NCBI GenBank assembly: GCA_002368175.1
Contig: AP018172.1
Span: 1,858,001-1,922,000, forward strand
Direction: 5' to 3'
DNA from: Calothrix sp. NIES-2098
GTDB lineage: Bacteria; Cyanobacteriota; Cyanobacteriia; Cyanobacteriales; Nostocaceae
DNA: 64,000 bases
The first letter of the stretch is position 1. Each line of letters starts with the position of its first letter. The position numbers were made by a program, and so were the translations under genes. The notes beneath the pieces were generated by a model that saw only the letters and a list, made by a program, of their open reading frames with translations, was not told the DNA's origin and did no database searches. Shown in pieces: positions 51,741 to 59,907 of the stretch.

Positions 51741-52529
51741 ATGCTATTTCTCGATCGAGTTGTTTGGATTACCGGAGCATCATCTGGTATTGGTGAGGCA
51801 TTAGCTTACCAATTTGCTCGTCAAGGTGCAAAGTTAATTATCTCATCAAGAAGAGAAGAGGAATTACAGAGAGTCAAACAAAATATCAGTAGCGAATGCT
51901 TGATTATACCCTTTGATATCGCAGATTATATATCAGCAAAAAAGGCAGTAAATACGGCGATTAATTATTATGGCAGAATTGATGTGTTGGTAAATAATGC
52001 AGGTATTAGCCAACGATCTTTAGCTATTGATACCCAAGCAATAGTAGATAATAAGATTATGGATGTCAATTATTTTGGTACGATCAATCTGACTAAAATG
52101 GTTCTGCCATCTATGATCGCTAATGGTAGCGGACAAATTGCAGTAATTTCTAGTATAGCTGGAAAATTTGGCTTTCCATTACGCTCGGCTTATGCAGCTT
52201 CAAAACACGCCTTGCATGGTTTTTTTGAAACATTACAGTTGGAATTAAAGGCTGAATCTAAAATTTTTATTACCATCTTGTGTCCCGGAAGAATTAAAAC
52301 TGATATCTCGCGTAATGCTCTAAATTATGATGGTAGTTTTTATGGAAAAATGGATGAAGGGCAAGAAAAAGGCATGGCTGCTGAAATTTGCGCTCAAAAA
52401 ATGGTGAAATCTATTTATCAAAAGAAACGAGAAGTATATATTGGTGGCTCTGATATTTTGTTAGTGTATTTCAAAAGATATTTACCCTCGTTATTCTATT
52501 GGATAGCTAGCAGAAGCAAACCAACCTAA
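51741..52529 (+). CDS. Short-chain dehydrogenase/reductase
   Basis: 262 residues. NAD(P)-binding TGASSGIGEAL at residues 11-21, NNAGIS, catalytic Ser in VISSIAGKFG and the YxxxK pair in YAASKHALHGF. The pattern with PGRIKTDIS is that of DHRS7-like/classical SDRs. Arg/Lys after the first strand (SSRREEEL) favours NADPH. The C-terminus ends with a moderately hydrophobic ILLVYFKRYLPSLFYWIAS segment that may contact membrane. The substrate is unknown. It lies 22 bp after pcxA and 146 bp before the receiver gene. Confidence 0.88.
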   Translation: MLFLDRVVWITGASSGIGEALAYQFARQGAKLIISSRREEELQRVKQNISSECLIIPFDIADYISAKKAVNTAINYYGRIDVLVNNAGISQRSLAIDTQAIVDNKIMDVNYFGTINLTKMVLPSMIANGSGQIAVISSIAGKFGFPLRSAYAASKHALHGFFETLQLELKAESKIFITILCPGRIKTDISRNALNYDGSFYGKMDEGQEKGMAAEICAQKMVKSIYQKKREVYIGGSDILLVYFKRYLPSLFYWIASRSKPT

Positions 52530-52675
52530 AGTCAAGTATTGTCTCAGGCTGATAAAGGTAAATTACTTTCCCCTAAACTTGCTCAATCAAAATTCTTACC
52601 TAAGAAAGATGACAATGTATCCAAAGTTACAAAAAATGATAGTTATCAAAAGTTGTCCTTAATTAAAAATGTAAA

Positions 52676-53053
52676 ATGCCACACGTCTTACTCGTGGATG
52701 ATGAAGCAGCCCTACGTGACAGTCTCACCTATACACTACAAAAAGAAGGCTACACAGTAAGCATAGCCGTCGATGGGCATAGTGCGATCAAACAGTTCCA
52801 CAAGGAAGTACCAGATATAATTTTGCTGGATTTGATGTTACCAGAAGTTAGTGGCATGGAAGTTTGTTGGCGCATTCGAGCTTTTTCCAATGTACCCATC
52901 GTCATGCTTACAGCTAAAGATCAGGATGTAGATAAAGTTTGGGGTTTGGAAGCAGGTGCAGACGATTATGTGACTAAGCCTTTTAATACCCGTGAATTGC
53001 TAGCGCGCATCAAAGCTGTATTGCGTCGTCGTTTGGAGGAGACGCCTTCATGA
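52676..53053 (+). CDS. Stand-alone receiver-domain response regulator
   Basis: 125 residues consisting only of a REC domain: DDE acidic cluster near residue 8, phosphorylatable Asp52 (LLDLMLPEVSG), Thr/Lys of the switch (MLTAK, YVTKPF). The protein ends after LLARIKAVLRRRLEE, which in OmpR-type regulators is the linker to the DNA-binding domain, so the output domain is absent. It overlaps the sensor kinase gene by 4 bp (ATGA), showing coupled translation and that the 3' end is genuine. Likely a phosphorelay or allosteric single-domain partner of that kinase. Confidence 0.9.
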   Translation: MPHVLLVDDEAALRDSLTYTLQKEGYTVSIAVDGHSAIKQFHKEVPDIILLDLMLPEVSGMEVCWRIRAFSNVPIVMLTAKDQDVDKVWGLEAGADDYVTKPFNTRELLARIKAVLRRRLEETPS

Positions 53054-54471
53054 AAGGCTTCTTCCCGCGGATTAAATTAAATACGATTCATGCCAAGCTG
53101 TTAAGCACATACTTGATGCTGACAGCTTTTGGAACGTCACTGCTAGCAGGTTATATCTTGTGGTCGTTCTACGATTATTTCATGCGATCGCGACAAGCAG
53201 ATTTAGATAACTGGACGAGTGCGTTAAGTGAAAGTGTTGCAGATGCGCTAGAAGAACAAGATATTCCCAGAGTCAAATTACTCGTGCAACGGTATGGTGC
53301 GCCACAAACTGTAACGCTGCGTGTTTTTAGTCAACAAGGTGTTCTAATAGCTACTTCTGACCCAAAGTTAGACTCTCAAGTTAAGGACTGGTTCCACGTT
53401 CCAGGAATGCGACAAGCTTTACAAAATGATGTCGCACAAGGAGTCGCCAAAGGAGTTTTATCAAAGGAGGATCGTCTCTACATCGCTAGACCGATTGAGC
53501 GCAAAAATCAACTGTTGGGTGTAATCAGAATGTCGATGACGCTGGCGCAATTTCAGCGACAGTTTGCGCGGGTATTTTGGAGTGTTTTAGGAACTCTAGC
53601 ACTGACGATTCTAGTGTGTGCATTCATTAGCAGTCGCCTGGCGCGCAGTCTCTCGAAACCGATTGAAACTATGCAAAACTTTGCCATTCGCTTAGGTGGC
53701 GGTCATTTTGGCGATAAGCTAACGATTCATGAGAACAATGAGTTGGATCAATTAGCAGCAGAACTCAACCGTATGAGTGCAAGGTTAGCTTCCCTAGACC
53801 AAGAGCGACGGGTATTTTTAGCTAATGTTTCTCACGAATTGCGTACTCCGATAAGTAACGTTCAGGTGACAGTAGACGCACTCAAAGGAGGAGCTTATGA
53901 AGAACCAGAATTACGCGATCGCTTTTTTCAAACTATCGAAAACGAAACCAAACGTTTATCACGATTAATTCACGACCTCCTAGATTTAGGTCGTTTGGAA
54001 GCGGGAGTTACACAACTCGAACAGCAAACTATTTCACTTGGCGGTTTAATTAACCGTGCTGTCAATGCAATTGAACCGCGAATGCAAGCTGGGAAAATTT
54101 CTCTACAGGCGAACGTAGAGAACCTCACAATCCAAGGCGATCCAGAACGGTTATTACAGGCGATTCTCAATTTGTTAGATAATGCCATTAAACACTCACC
54201 AGCTAACTCGCAAGTATTTATTTCTGCATACAGCAAAGGAAAACAAGCTGTTATTCAAATTCAAGACCAGGGACGAGGGATAAAAGAGAGCGATCTACCC
54301 CGAATTTTTGAGCAATTTTATACAACAGATCCCGCACGCAAAGGTAAGGGTAACGGTTTGGGGTTAGCAATTACCAAGCGAATTATTGAAGCTCATCAAG
54401 GTAGTATTACAGCTACTAGTCTCCCTAATCAAGGTGCGACTTTTACTATCTGCTTGCCTTTAAAAGGCTAG
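53050..54471 (+). CDS. Sensor histidine kinase
   Basis: 473 residues. TM1 about residues 17-38 and TM2 about 175-197 bracket a periplasmic sensor of about 135 residues; HAMP about 198-250 (SRLARSLSKPIETMQNF); HisKA with His in FLANVSHELRTPISN (about 262-276); HATPase with N-box AILNLLDNAIKHSP, G1 IQDQGRGIKESDLP, F-box PRIFEQFYTTD and G2 KGNGLGLAI, all complete. An active kinase is expected. It pairs with the overlapping REC gene and lies 146 bp before a flavoprotein-DoxX-GMC redox operon, so its signal may be redox-related (inference). Confidence 0.93.
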   Translation: MKGFFPRIKLNTIHAKLLSTYLMLTAFGTSLLAGYILWSFYDYFMRSRQADLDNWTSALSESVADALEEQDIPRVKLLVQRYGAPQTVTLRVFSQQGVLIATSDPKLDSQVKDWFHVPGMRQALQNDVAQGVAKGVLSKEDRLYIARPIERKNQLLGVIRMSMTLAQFQRQFARVFWSVLGTLALTILVCAFISSRLARSLSKPIETMQNFAIRLGGGHFGDKLTIHENNELDQLAAELNRMSARLASLDQERRVFLANVSHELRTPISNVQVTVDALKGGAYEEPELRDRFFQTIENETKRLSRLIHDLLDLGRLEAGVTQLEQQTISLGGLINRAVNAIEPRMQAGKISLQANVENLTIQGDPERLLQAILNLLDNAIKHSPANSQVFISAYSKGKQAVIQIQDQGRGIKESDLPRIFEQFYTTDPARKGKGNGLGLAITKRIIEAHQGSITATSLPNQGATFTICLPLKG

Positions 54472-54617
54472 ACAAATCTGAATTATTGCTGAGAAAGCTG
54501 TGAAAATTACGTTGCAAATTCCCTTGAATTTCTCAGCCAAGCTTTAGCTGTTCATAACCTAAGAGTTGCTACCTACCGCGATACTGAGAGCAGTTAACAA
54601 AAGCAACTCATACACCT

Positions 54618-56033
54618 ATGCAGCAAGCGTCTCATCCCACAGTCATCCTAGGTGGTGGCTTTGCTGGACTGTTTACAGCTCTGCACCTCAGCCAGCAAAA
54701 TTACTCACAACCAATTATTTTAATTGAACAGCGCGATCGCTTCAGTTTCAAACCGTTGTTGTACGAACTACTTAGCGGCGAACTACACAGCGAACAAGTT
54801 TACCCACGCTACAAAGAACTTTTGGCTGGTAGTCGTGTCACCTTTGTGCAAGATACGGTGAAATCGATTGATTTAAATCAACGCAAAGTTACCGTCGCTT
54901 CTGGCGAGGTTTTTCACTATGGCAACTTGGTGTTAACACTGGGTGGAAAAACAACTTATTTTAATACTCCTGGTGCGGCAGAATATGCTATGCCCTTGAC
55001 TTCGGGTGCAGAAGCGATCGCACTCAGAAAACACTTGCGCTACAGACTGCATCAAGCAATCCAAACTCAAGATGCAGCACGTCGTCGGCTATTGCTAACC
55101 GTCGCCATAGTTGGCGCAGGGCCCGCTGGTATTGAATTAGCTTGTACCTTGGCAGATTTATTACCCATTTGGTACGACGAATTGGGCGGTGATGCTGATG
55201 AAATTCGCATTGTCTTAGTCAATCGCAGCCGAGAAATCCTCAAAGGAGATGTAAATAGTCATTTGCGCTGTACAGCCCAACGGGCGCTGAAAAATCGTGT
55301 AGTTCCTGTTGATTTCTTATTTGATGCGGCTGTCACTAAGATTCAAGCGGATGGTATCGAGTACCAACAACAAGACAAAAACCAACTTTTGCCAGCAGGA
55401 ACGATCGCGTGGACTGCGGGAACTGCTCCCAACCCTTTGTTAATGGAGTTACCAGTCAAAAATAATCGCGGGCGGCTAATCGTAACACCGACATTACAAC
55501 TTCCTGAATTTCCAGAAGTCTTTGCAGCCGGAGATTGCGCCACAAATAGCGACGCTCCCCAACCACCCACAGCCCAAGTTGCTTATCAACAAGGAAAAGC
55601 GATCGCTCACAATCTCCAGCGGATCGAGGAAGGTAAACCAGCCGTACCTATGGCAATCCAAATGCGCGGTACTTTAATGAAACTCGGACTCAACGAAGGT
55701 GTTGCTAACTTGTTCAATAAAGTCCAGATTAAAGGCCAGCCCGGTCATTTCCTGCGAGAAGCAACATATTTACAACTGCTGCCAAACTCTGCACGTAACC
55801 TCAAAGTTACAACAGAATGGCTCACCGACGAATTATTTCAGCGTCATCGCTCCATTACTCATATGCAACTCGGACAAACCCCTTTACTCTCTGGGATTGC
55901 AACCGTTGCTGCTGGCGTGATTTTGGCTACTCCTCTCGTCTGGCGCGCTGCTCAACCGACACAATTTCAACAAATCTTCAGTTGGACAGGCGTACCAACC
56001 CTACTCAATCACCTTGCACCGCCTTCTCGATAA
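54618..56033 (+). CDS. Type II NADH dehydrogenase-like FAD oxidoreductase
   Basis: 471 residues. FAD dinucleotide fold TVILGGGFAGLFTALHLS (about 8-25), second Rossmann (NADH) fold LTVAIVGAGPAGIELACTL (about 159-178), WTAGTAPNPLL, and VFAAGDCA near 302. Residues 435-456 (LSGIATVAAGVILATPLVW) form a C-terminal membrane helix that should anchor it. This resembles cyanobacterial Ndb-type rotenone-insensitive NADH:quinone oxidoreductases, which reduce plastoquinone. The gene is 84% or so within a run of five on the + strand and ends 58 bp before the DoxX-like ATG. The physiological donor and acceptor are inferred only. Confidence 0.88.
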   Translation: MQQASHPTVILGGGFAGLFTALHLSQQNYSQPIILIEQRDRFSFKPLLYELLSGELHSEQVYPRYKELLAGSRVTFVQDTVKSIDLNQRKVTVASGEVFHYGNLVLTLGGKTTYFNTPGAAEYAMPLTSGAEAIALRKHLRYRLHQAIQTQDAARRRLLLTVAIVGAGPAGIELACTLADLLPIWYDELGGDADEIRIVLVNRSREILKGDVNSHLRCTAQRALKNRVVPVDFLFDAAVTKIQADGIEYQQQDKNQLLPAGTIAWTAGTAPNPLLMELPVKNNRGRLIVTPTLQLPEFPEVFAAGDCATNSDAPQPPTAQVAYQQGKAIAHNLQRIEEGKPAVPMAIQMRGTLMKLGLNEGVANLFNKVQIKGQPGHFLREATYLQLLPNSARNLKVTTEWLTDELFQRHRSITHMQLGQTPLLSGIATVAAGVILATPLVWRAAQPTQFQQIFSWTGVPTLLNHLAPPSR

Positions 56034-56091
56034 CTTCTCTACGCCTCTGCAAAAAAAATTCAAACCACAATTTCATCCTCAGGAGTTCATC

Positions 56092-56607
56092 ATGAAATAC
56101 CTACTCAACCTCCGGACTGCTATTACTGTCAATCGCATCACAATGGGCTTGTTCTTCTTCCTTTCCGGTATTGCTAACTATCTCAACTTCAGTGTTCCCA
56201 ACGGTTTCTACCAAACAGTCCTTACTCAAAAACTCCAAATCATCGGCCCGGGAATTCCACCGGGATGGGAAGGGATCGGCCCTCTACCTTGGTTAATCGC
56301 AATTCCCTATGCCTGGTTATTACCTTTAGCAGAAATTTTGCTAGGTGCATTATTTGCGCTTAACTATTGGGTGCGGTGGACAGGGCTACTACTCATACTG
56401 ATGACTTTTAGCATCATTTTGGCATTTGGCATTATACCTGCTGGTAGTTTGTTTCCTAATGCAGCCGAGAGTTTTAACAAAAATATTCTCTTCATGACTT
56501 TAATTTGGATCTGCATTGCCTACGAAGCTCACGAACAGAAAATGAGCCGTCGTCGCGCCCAAGCCGCAGCTGATTATACTCTTAACCCTTCTAGCAACGA
56601 TATGTAA
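56092..56607 (+). CDS. DoxX-like membrane protein
   Basis: 171 residues from the ATG at 56092, which has AGGAG six bases upstream; an earlier TTG at 56014 overlaps the flavoprotein and is rejected. Four membrane helices: about 18-38, 68-88, 92-112 and 125-147. Sequence features NRITMGLFFFLSGIANYLN and IPYAWLLPLAEILLGALFALNY suit the DoxX/DoxD-like superfamily of small quinone-associated membrane proteins. It is flanked by the FAD oxidoreductase and a GMC oxidoreductase, pointing to an electron-transfer partner, though that is inference. Confidence 0.8.
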   Translation: MKYLLNLRTAITVNRITMGLFFFLSGIANYLNFSVPNGFYQTVLTQKLQIIGPGIPPGWEGIGPLPWLIAIPYAWLLPLAEILLGALFALNYWVRWTGLLLILMTFSIILAFGIIPAGSLFPNAAESFNKNILFMTLIWICIAYEAHEQKMSRRRAQAAADYTLNPSSNDM

Positions 56608-56642
56608 TAGCTCACGCAGAAACTTTTACTTGGAGAAAATTC

Positions 56643-58199
56643 GTGAATACTGCACACTACGATTTTATTATCATTGGTACTGGCGCAGGTGGCGGTACGC
56701 TAGCTTATCGTTTGGCTCCCACTGGGAAAAAAATTCTCATACTGGAACGCGGTTCTTTTTTACCTCGTGAGAAGGCAAACTGGGATACAGTTGAAGTTTT
56801 TCAAAAAGACCGCTATCACACTAACGAAGTTTGGTACGACCAAAAAGGAAATGACATTCATCCCGGTACGGGTTACTTTGTGGGTGGTAATACTAAAGTG
56901 TATGGTGGGGCGCTGTTTCGCTGGCGAGAACAAGATTTTGAGCAAGTAATTCACAAAGGTGGGATTTCGCCAGAGTGGTCGCTGAAATACCGCGATTTTG
57001 AACCCTACTACACTGAAGCCGAAAAGCTGTATGAAGTACATGGTAAAAGGGGATTAGATCCAACTGAGCCAGCTGCAACTGAAGATTATCCTTATCCTGC
57101 GATTCGTCACGAACCGCGTATTCAAGAGATTCATGACTCTTTAAAAGGTGAAGGTTATCATCCGTTTTATCTACCACTTGCTATCAAGCTAAATGAAGTG
57201 AATCGTCGTTTGAGTGCTTGCATTCGTTGCAACACCTGTGATGGATTTCCTTGCTTAGTCGATGCAAAAGCCGATGCAGATGTGAATTGTGTGCGTCCAG
57301 CGGAGCAGTATGATAATGTCACCCTCATCACTGAGGCTAAGGTAAAACGACTACACACCAGTTCCTCTGGGCGAGAAGTTACTGCTGTGGAAGTGGAAAT
57401 TAATGGCGAAATTGTTTTCTTTTCTAGCGATATTGTGGTGGTTGCTTGTGGCGCAATTAATTCTGCCGCTTTGTTATTGCGTTCGGCTAACGATAAACAC
57501 CCTTATGGATTGGCGAACAGTTCCGATCTCGTGGGGCGAAACTTAATGAAGCATCAAAACGGAGCGATTATTGGAGTTAGTTTAAAATCTAATCCAACTT
57601 CGTTTCAAAAAACCTTAGCAATCAACGATTTTTACTGGGGTGATGAAGATTTCGATTATCCAATGGGTCATGTGCAGTTACTAGGTAAAGTAAATGCAGA
57701 TACGATCGCCCAAGAATCACCATCAGTTCTCGGTCTTTCGTTTCGAGAGCGACATACATTTGAAGCGATCGCCACTCACTCGGTAGACTGGTGGCTAACT
57801 GCGGAAGATTTGCCCGATCCCAACAACCGCGTTACTCTGCGCAATGATGCAGTACAGTTGCATTACACCGAGAACAACACCGAAGCCTACAATCGACTGC
57901 TGAATCGCTGGACGCAAGTACTGAAAATGATTGGTTGTGGCGAAAAAATTATTCCCGCCTCCTTTTATTTTAAGAAAAAACTGCCTCTGCAAGGTGTGGC
58001 GCATCAGTGCGGTACTTGTCGCTTTGGCGAAGATCCCAAAACTTCAGTATTAGATCTTAATTGCCGCACTCATGACATTGATAATTTATATGTAGTAGAT
58101 GGCAGTTTCTTCCGATCTAGTGCTGCTGTTAACCCTACCTTGACAATTATTGCCAATGCTTTACGTGTAGGCGATCGCCTCATAGAACGTATGGCTTAA
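56643..58199 (+). CDS. GMC family oxidoreductase
   Basis: 518 residues; GTG start at 56643 preceded by TTGGAG. FAD fold YDFIIIGTGAGGGTLAYRLA (residues 5-24). GMC signature GYFVGGNTKVYGGALFRWRE (about 75-95), then a Cys-rich stretch ACIRCNTCDGFPC (about 191-203) that may hold a metal or [Fe-S]-like group as in some bacterial gluconate/sorbosone-type enzymes. C-terminal catalytic GVAHQCGTCRFG, and VVDGSFFRSSAAVNPTLTIIANALR. Oxidises an alcohol group of an unknown substrate with FAD. The position downstream of NDH-2-like and DoxX-like genes suggests electrons pass to a quinone. Confidence 0.88.
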   Translation: MNTAHYDFIIIGTGAGGGTLAYRLAPTGKKILILERGSFLPREKANWDTVEVFQKDRYHTNEVWYDQKGNDIHPGTGYFVGGNTKVYGGALFRWREQDFEQVIHKGGISPEWSLKYRDFEPYYTEAEKLYEVHGKRGLDPTEPAATEDYPYPAIRHEPRIQEIHDSLKGEGYHPFYLPLAIKLNEVNRRLSACIRCNTCDGFPCLVDAKADADVNCVRPAEQYDNVTLITEAKVKRLHTSSSGREVTAVEVEINGEIVFFSSDIVVVACGAINSAALLLRSANDKHPYGLANSSDLVGRNLMKHQNGAIIGVSLKSNPTSFQKTLAINDFYWGDEDFDYPMGHVQLLGKVNADTIAQESPSVLGLSFRERHTFEAIATHSVDWWLTAEDLPDPNNRVTLRNDAVQLHYTENNTEAYNRLLNRWTQVLKMIGCGEKIIPASFYFKKKLPLQGVAHQCGTCRFGEDPKTSVLDLNCRTHDIDNLYVVDGSFFRSSAAVNPTLTIIANALRVGDRLIERMA

Positions 58200-58390
58200 T
58201 CATAGTAGTACCCATTCAAATAATGGTTGCGACACATATAAATTATGCGTAAGGGCAAAATACTGTTCCTTACCATTTTCATCTTTGCTCTACCAACGCA
58301 GGTCTAAATACATGAAAACTGCTGTAAGATTTCCCTAGCCGCCTACGCTCAGGTTTATCACTTGAGAAGGCTGATTTTGGGTGAATTGTC

Positions 58391-59704
58391 ATGAAACTGG
58401 ATTTACAGAAGTTTTTTCAGGCGTCCAACCCTAGCAAAACTTTGGTTGTTAGCAAACCAGAGGATAGACAATATTATATTGATTTTTCTAAAGTGCGGGG
58501 TGCGAAGATTATTGAGGAATTAGGGCGAACGATCGCCCGACTTTCACCAGAAGAACCTACCTGTCAATTATTTACTGGTCATATTGGTTGTGGCAAGTCT
58601 ACAGAATTACTGCGGCTAAAAGCAGAATTGGAACAGCAGAATTTTCATGTAGTGTATTTTGAATCTAGCCAAAGCCTAGATATGGCAGATGTTGATGTTA
58701 CAGATATTTTATTAGCGATCGCGCGTGAGGTCAGCCAAAGTCTAGAATCAATAAGAATTAACATCAAACCGGGATATTTTCAAAATTTATTTAAAGAAAT
58801 TACCGATTTATTAATGACGCTGATGGAACTTTCGGAAGTTGAACTTTCGGCGGGAATTGCAAAGATAACTGCTAAAACCAAAGATAGCCCTAAATTACGG
58901 AGTCAGTTGCGGCAATATTTAGAACCGCGCACCAATGGAATTTTAGAAGCAATTAATAATGAATTACTCAAACCTGCTAAAGATAAACTGAAGGAAAAAG
59001 GTAAAGCCGGACTGGTGGTTATTATCGATAATCTTGACCGAGTTGATAATTCTTTGAAGCCATCGGGTTATTATCAGCCTGAATATTTATTTGTGGAACG
59101 CGGCGAACAGTTAAACCAGCTAAAGTGTCATGTTATTTATACAATTCCTTTAATATTAGTATTTTCTAACGCTTTGGGCAGGTTAACCAATCGCTTTGGC
59201 GTAGACCCAAAAGTTTTACCGATGGTTCCGGTAAAGTTACGAGATGGTTCTGATTCTCAACGGGGAATTACATTATTAAAACAGATGATTATGGTGAGAG
59301 CTTTTCCTGGTGTTAGTTGGGAACAAAGCCAAAATTTAAATTTAAACTTAATTACTCAGGTTTTTGATAGTCCAGATACATTAGAAAGAATTTGTCGAGT
59401 TAGCGGCGGACATCTGCGTAACTTGTTGATGTTATTGTTTCGCTGTCTGCAAAGAGACGACCCACCAATTTCGCGTAATTGTGTAGAAAGCGTAATTAAA
59501 CAACGCTGTAATGAGCTAACTTTAGGCATTACACCCGATGAATGGCAATCTTTGCGTGAGGTAGCGCAAGCTAAAAGCTTTAGAGGACATGAAAAATACG
59601 AACTTTTGCTCCGCAGTATGTTTGTATTTGAATATCGGGATGAGGATGGTTCATGGTTTGATATCAATCCAATTTTGGCGGAGGCAAAAGAATTTCGATT
59701 ATGA
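58391..59704 (+). CDS. P-loop (AAA-type) ATPase paired with the STAND-kinase gene
   Basis: 437 residues. Walker A GHIGCGKST (residues 63-71 with K69), Walker B LVVIIDNLD near 207-215, and a helical C-terminal half with a possible sensor at LERICRVSGGHLRNLLMLLFRCLQRD (about 332-357). This is an AAA_16/KAP-like NTPase of the type that senses or remodels; such proteins occur in cyanobacterial genomes as pairs with large STAND proteins. No membrane segments. The downstream gene starts 203 bp later, separated by dispersed hairpin repeats. Function unknown; a signalling or defence role is a hypothesis. Confidence 0.78.
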   Translation: MKLDLQKFFQASNPSKTLVVSKPEDRQYYIDFSKVRGAKIIEELGRTIARLSPEEPTCQLFTGHIGCGKSTELLRLKAELEQQNFHVVYFESSQSLDMADVDVTDILLAIAREVSQSLESIRINIKPGYFQNLFKEITDLLMTLMELSEVELSAGIAKITAKTKDSPKLRSQLRQYLEPRTNGILEAINNELLKPAKDKLKEKGKAGLVVIIDNLDRVDNSLKPSGYYQPEYLFVERGEQLNQLKCHVIYTIPLILVFSNALGRLTNRFGVDPKVLPMVPVKLRDGSDSQRGITLLKQMIMVRAFPGVSWEQSQNLNLNLITQVFDSPDTLERICRVSGGHLRNLLMLLFRCLQRDDPPISRNCVESVIKQRCNELTLGITPDEWQSLREVAQAKSFRGHEKYELLLRSMFVFEYRDEDGSWFDINPILAEAKEFRL

Positions 59705-59743
59705 ATGATGTATCACACTCGTCCATTTTGAAACCTGGAGTAG

Positions 59744-59823
59744 TGCGGGCATCTTGCCCGCTACGAAGAGCAGGGAGCAAGATGTTCCCACTACACCAGC
59801 AGGGAGCAAGATGCTCCCACTAC
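59744..59823. repeat. Dispersed palindromic repeat units
   Basis: Three short palindromes: GCGGGCATCTTGCCCGCT (59744-59761), and two near-identical units of the type CAGGGAGCAAGATGYTCCCA (59771-59794 and 59800-59823), each a potential small hairpin. They match what I recall as common intergenic repeats of Nostoc-like genomes. Confidence 0.6.
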
Positions 59824-59907
59824 TTTTAAAACTATGGTTCTCAAAATAGATGTGGTTTATATCACAAATGTAGGCATTGCCCATCCTACTAAATAAATCA
59901 TTATGTT

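Noticed and set aside
52539..52760. 73-codon frame overlapping the receiver gene
   Set aside because: It overlaps a clear REC domain gene in another frame and is Lys-rich without features.
56014..56091. N-terminal extension of the DoxX-like protein
   Set aside because: It would overlap the flavoprotein end and ignore the AGGAG ribosome-binding site placed for the ATG at 56092.
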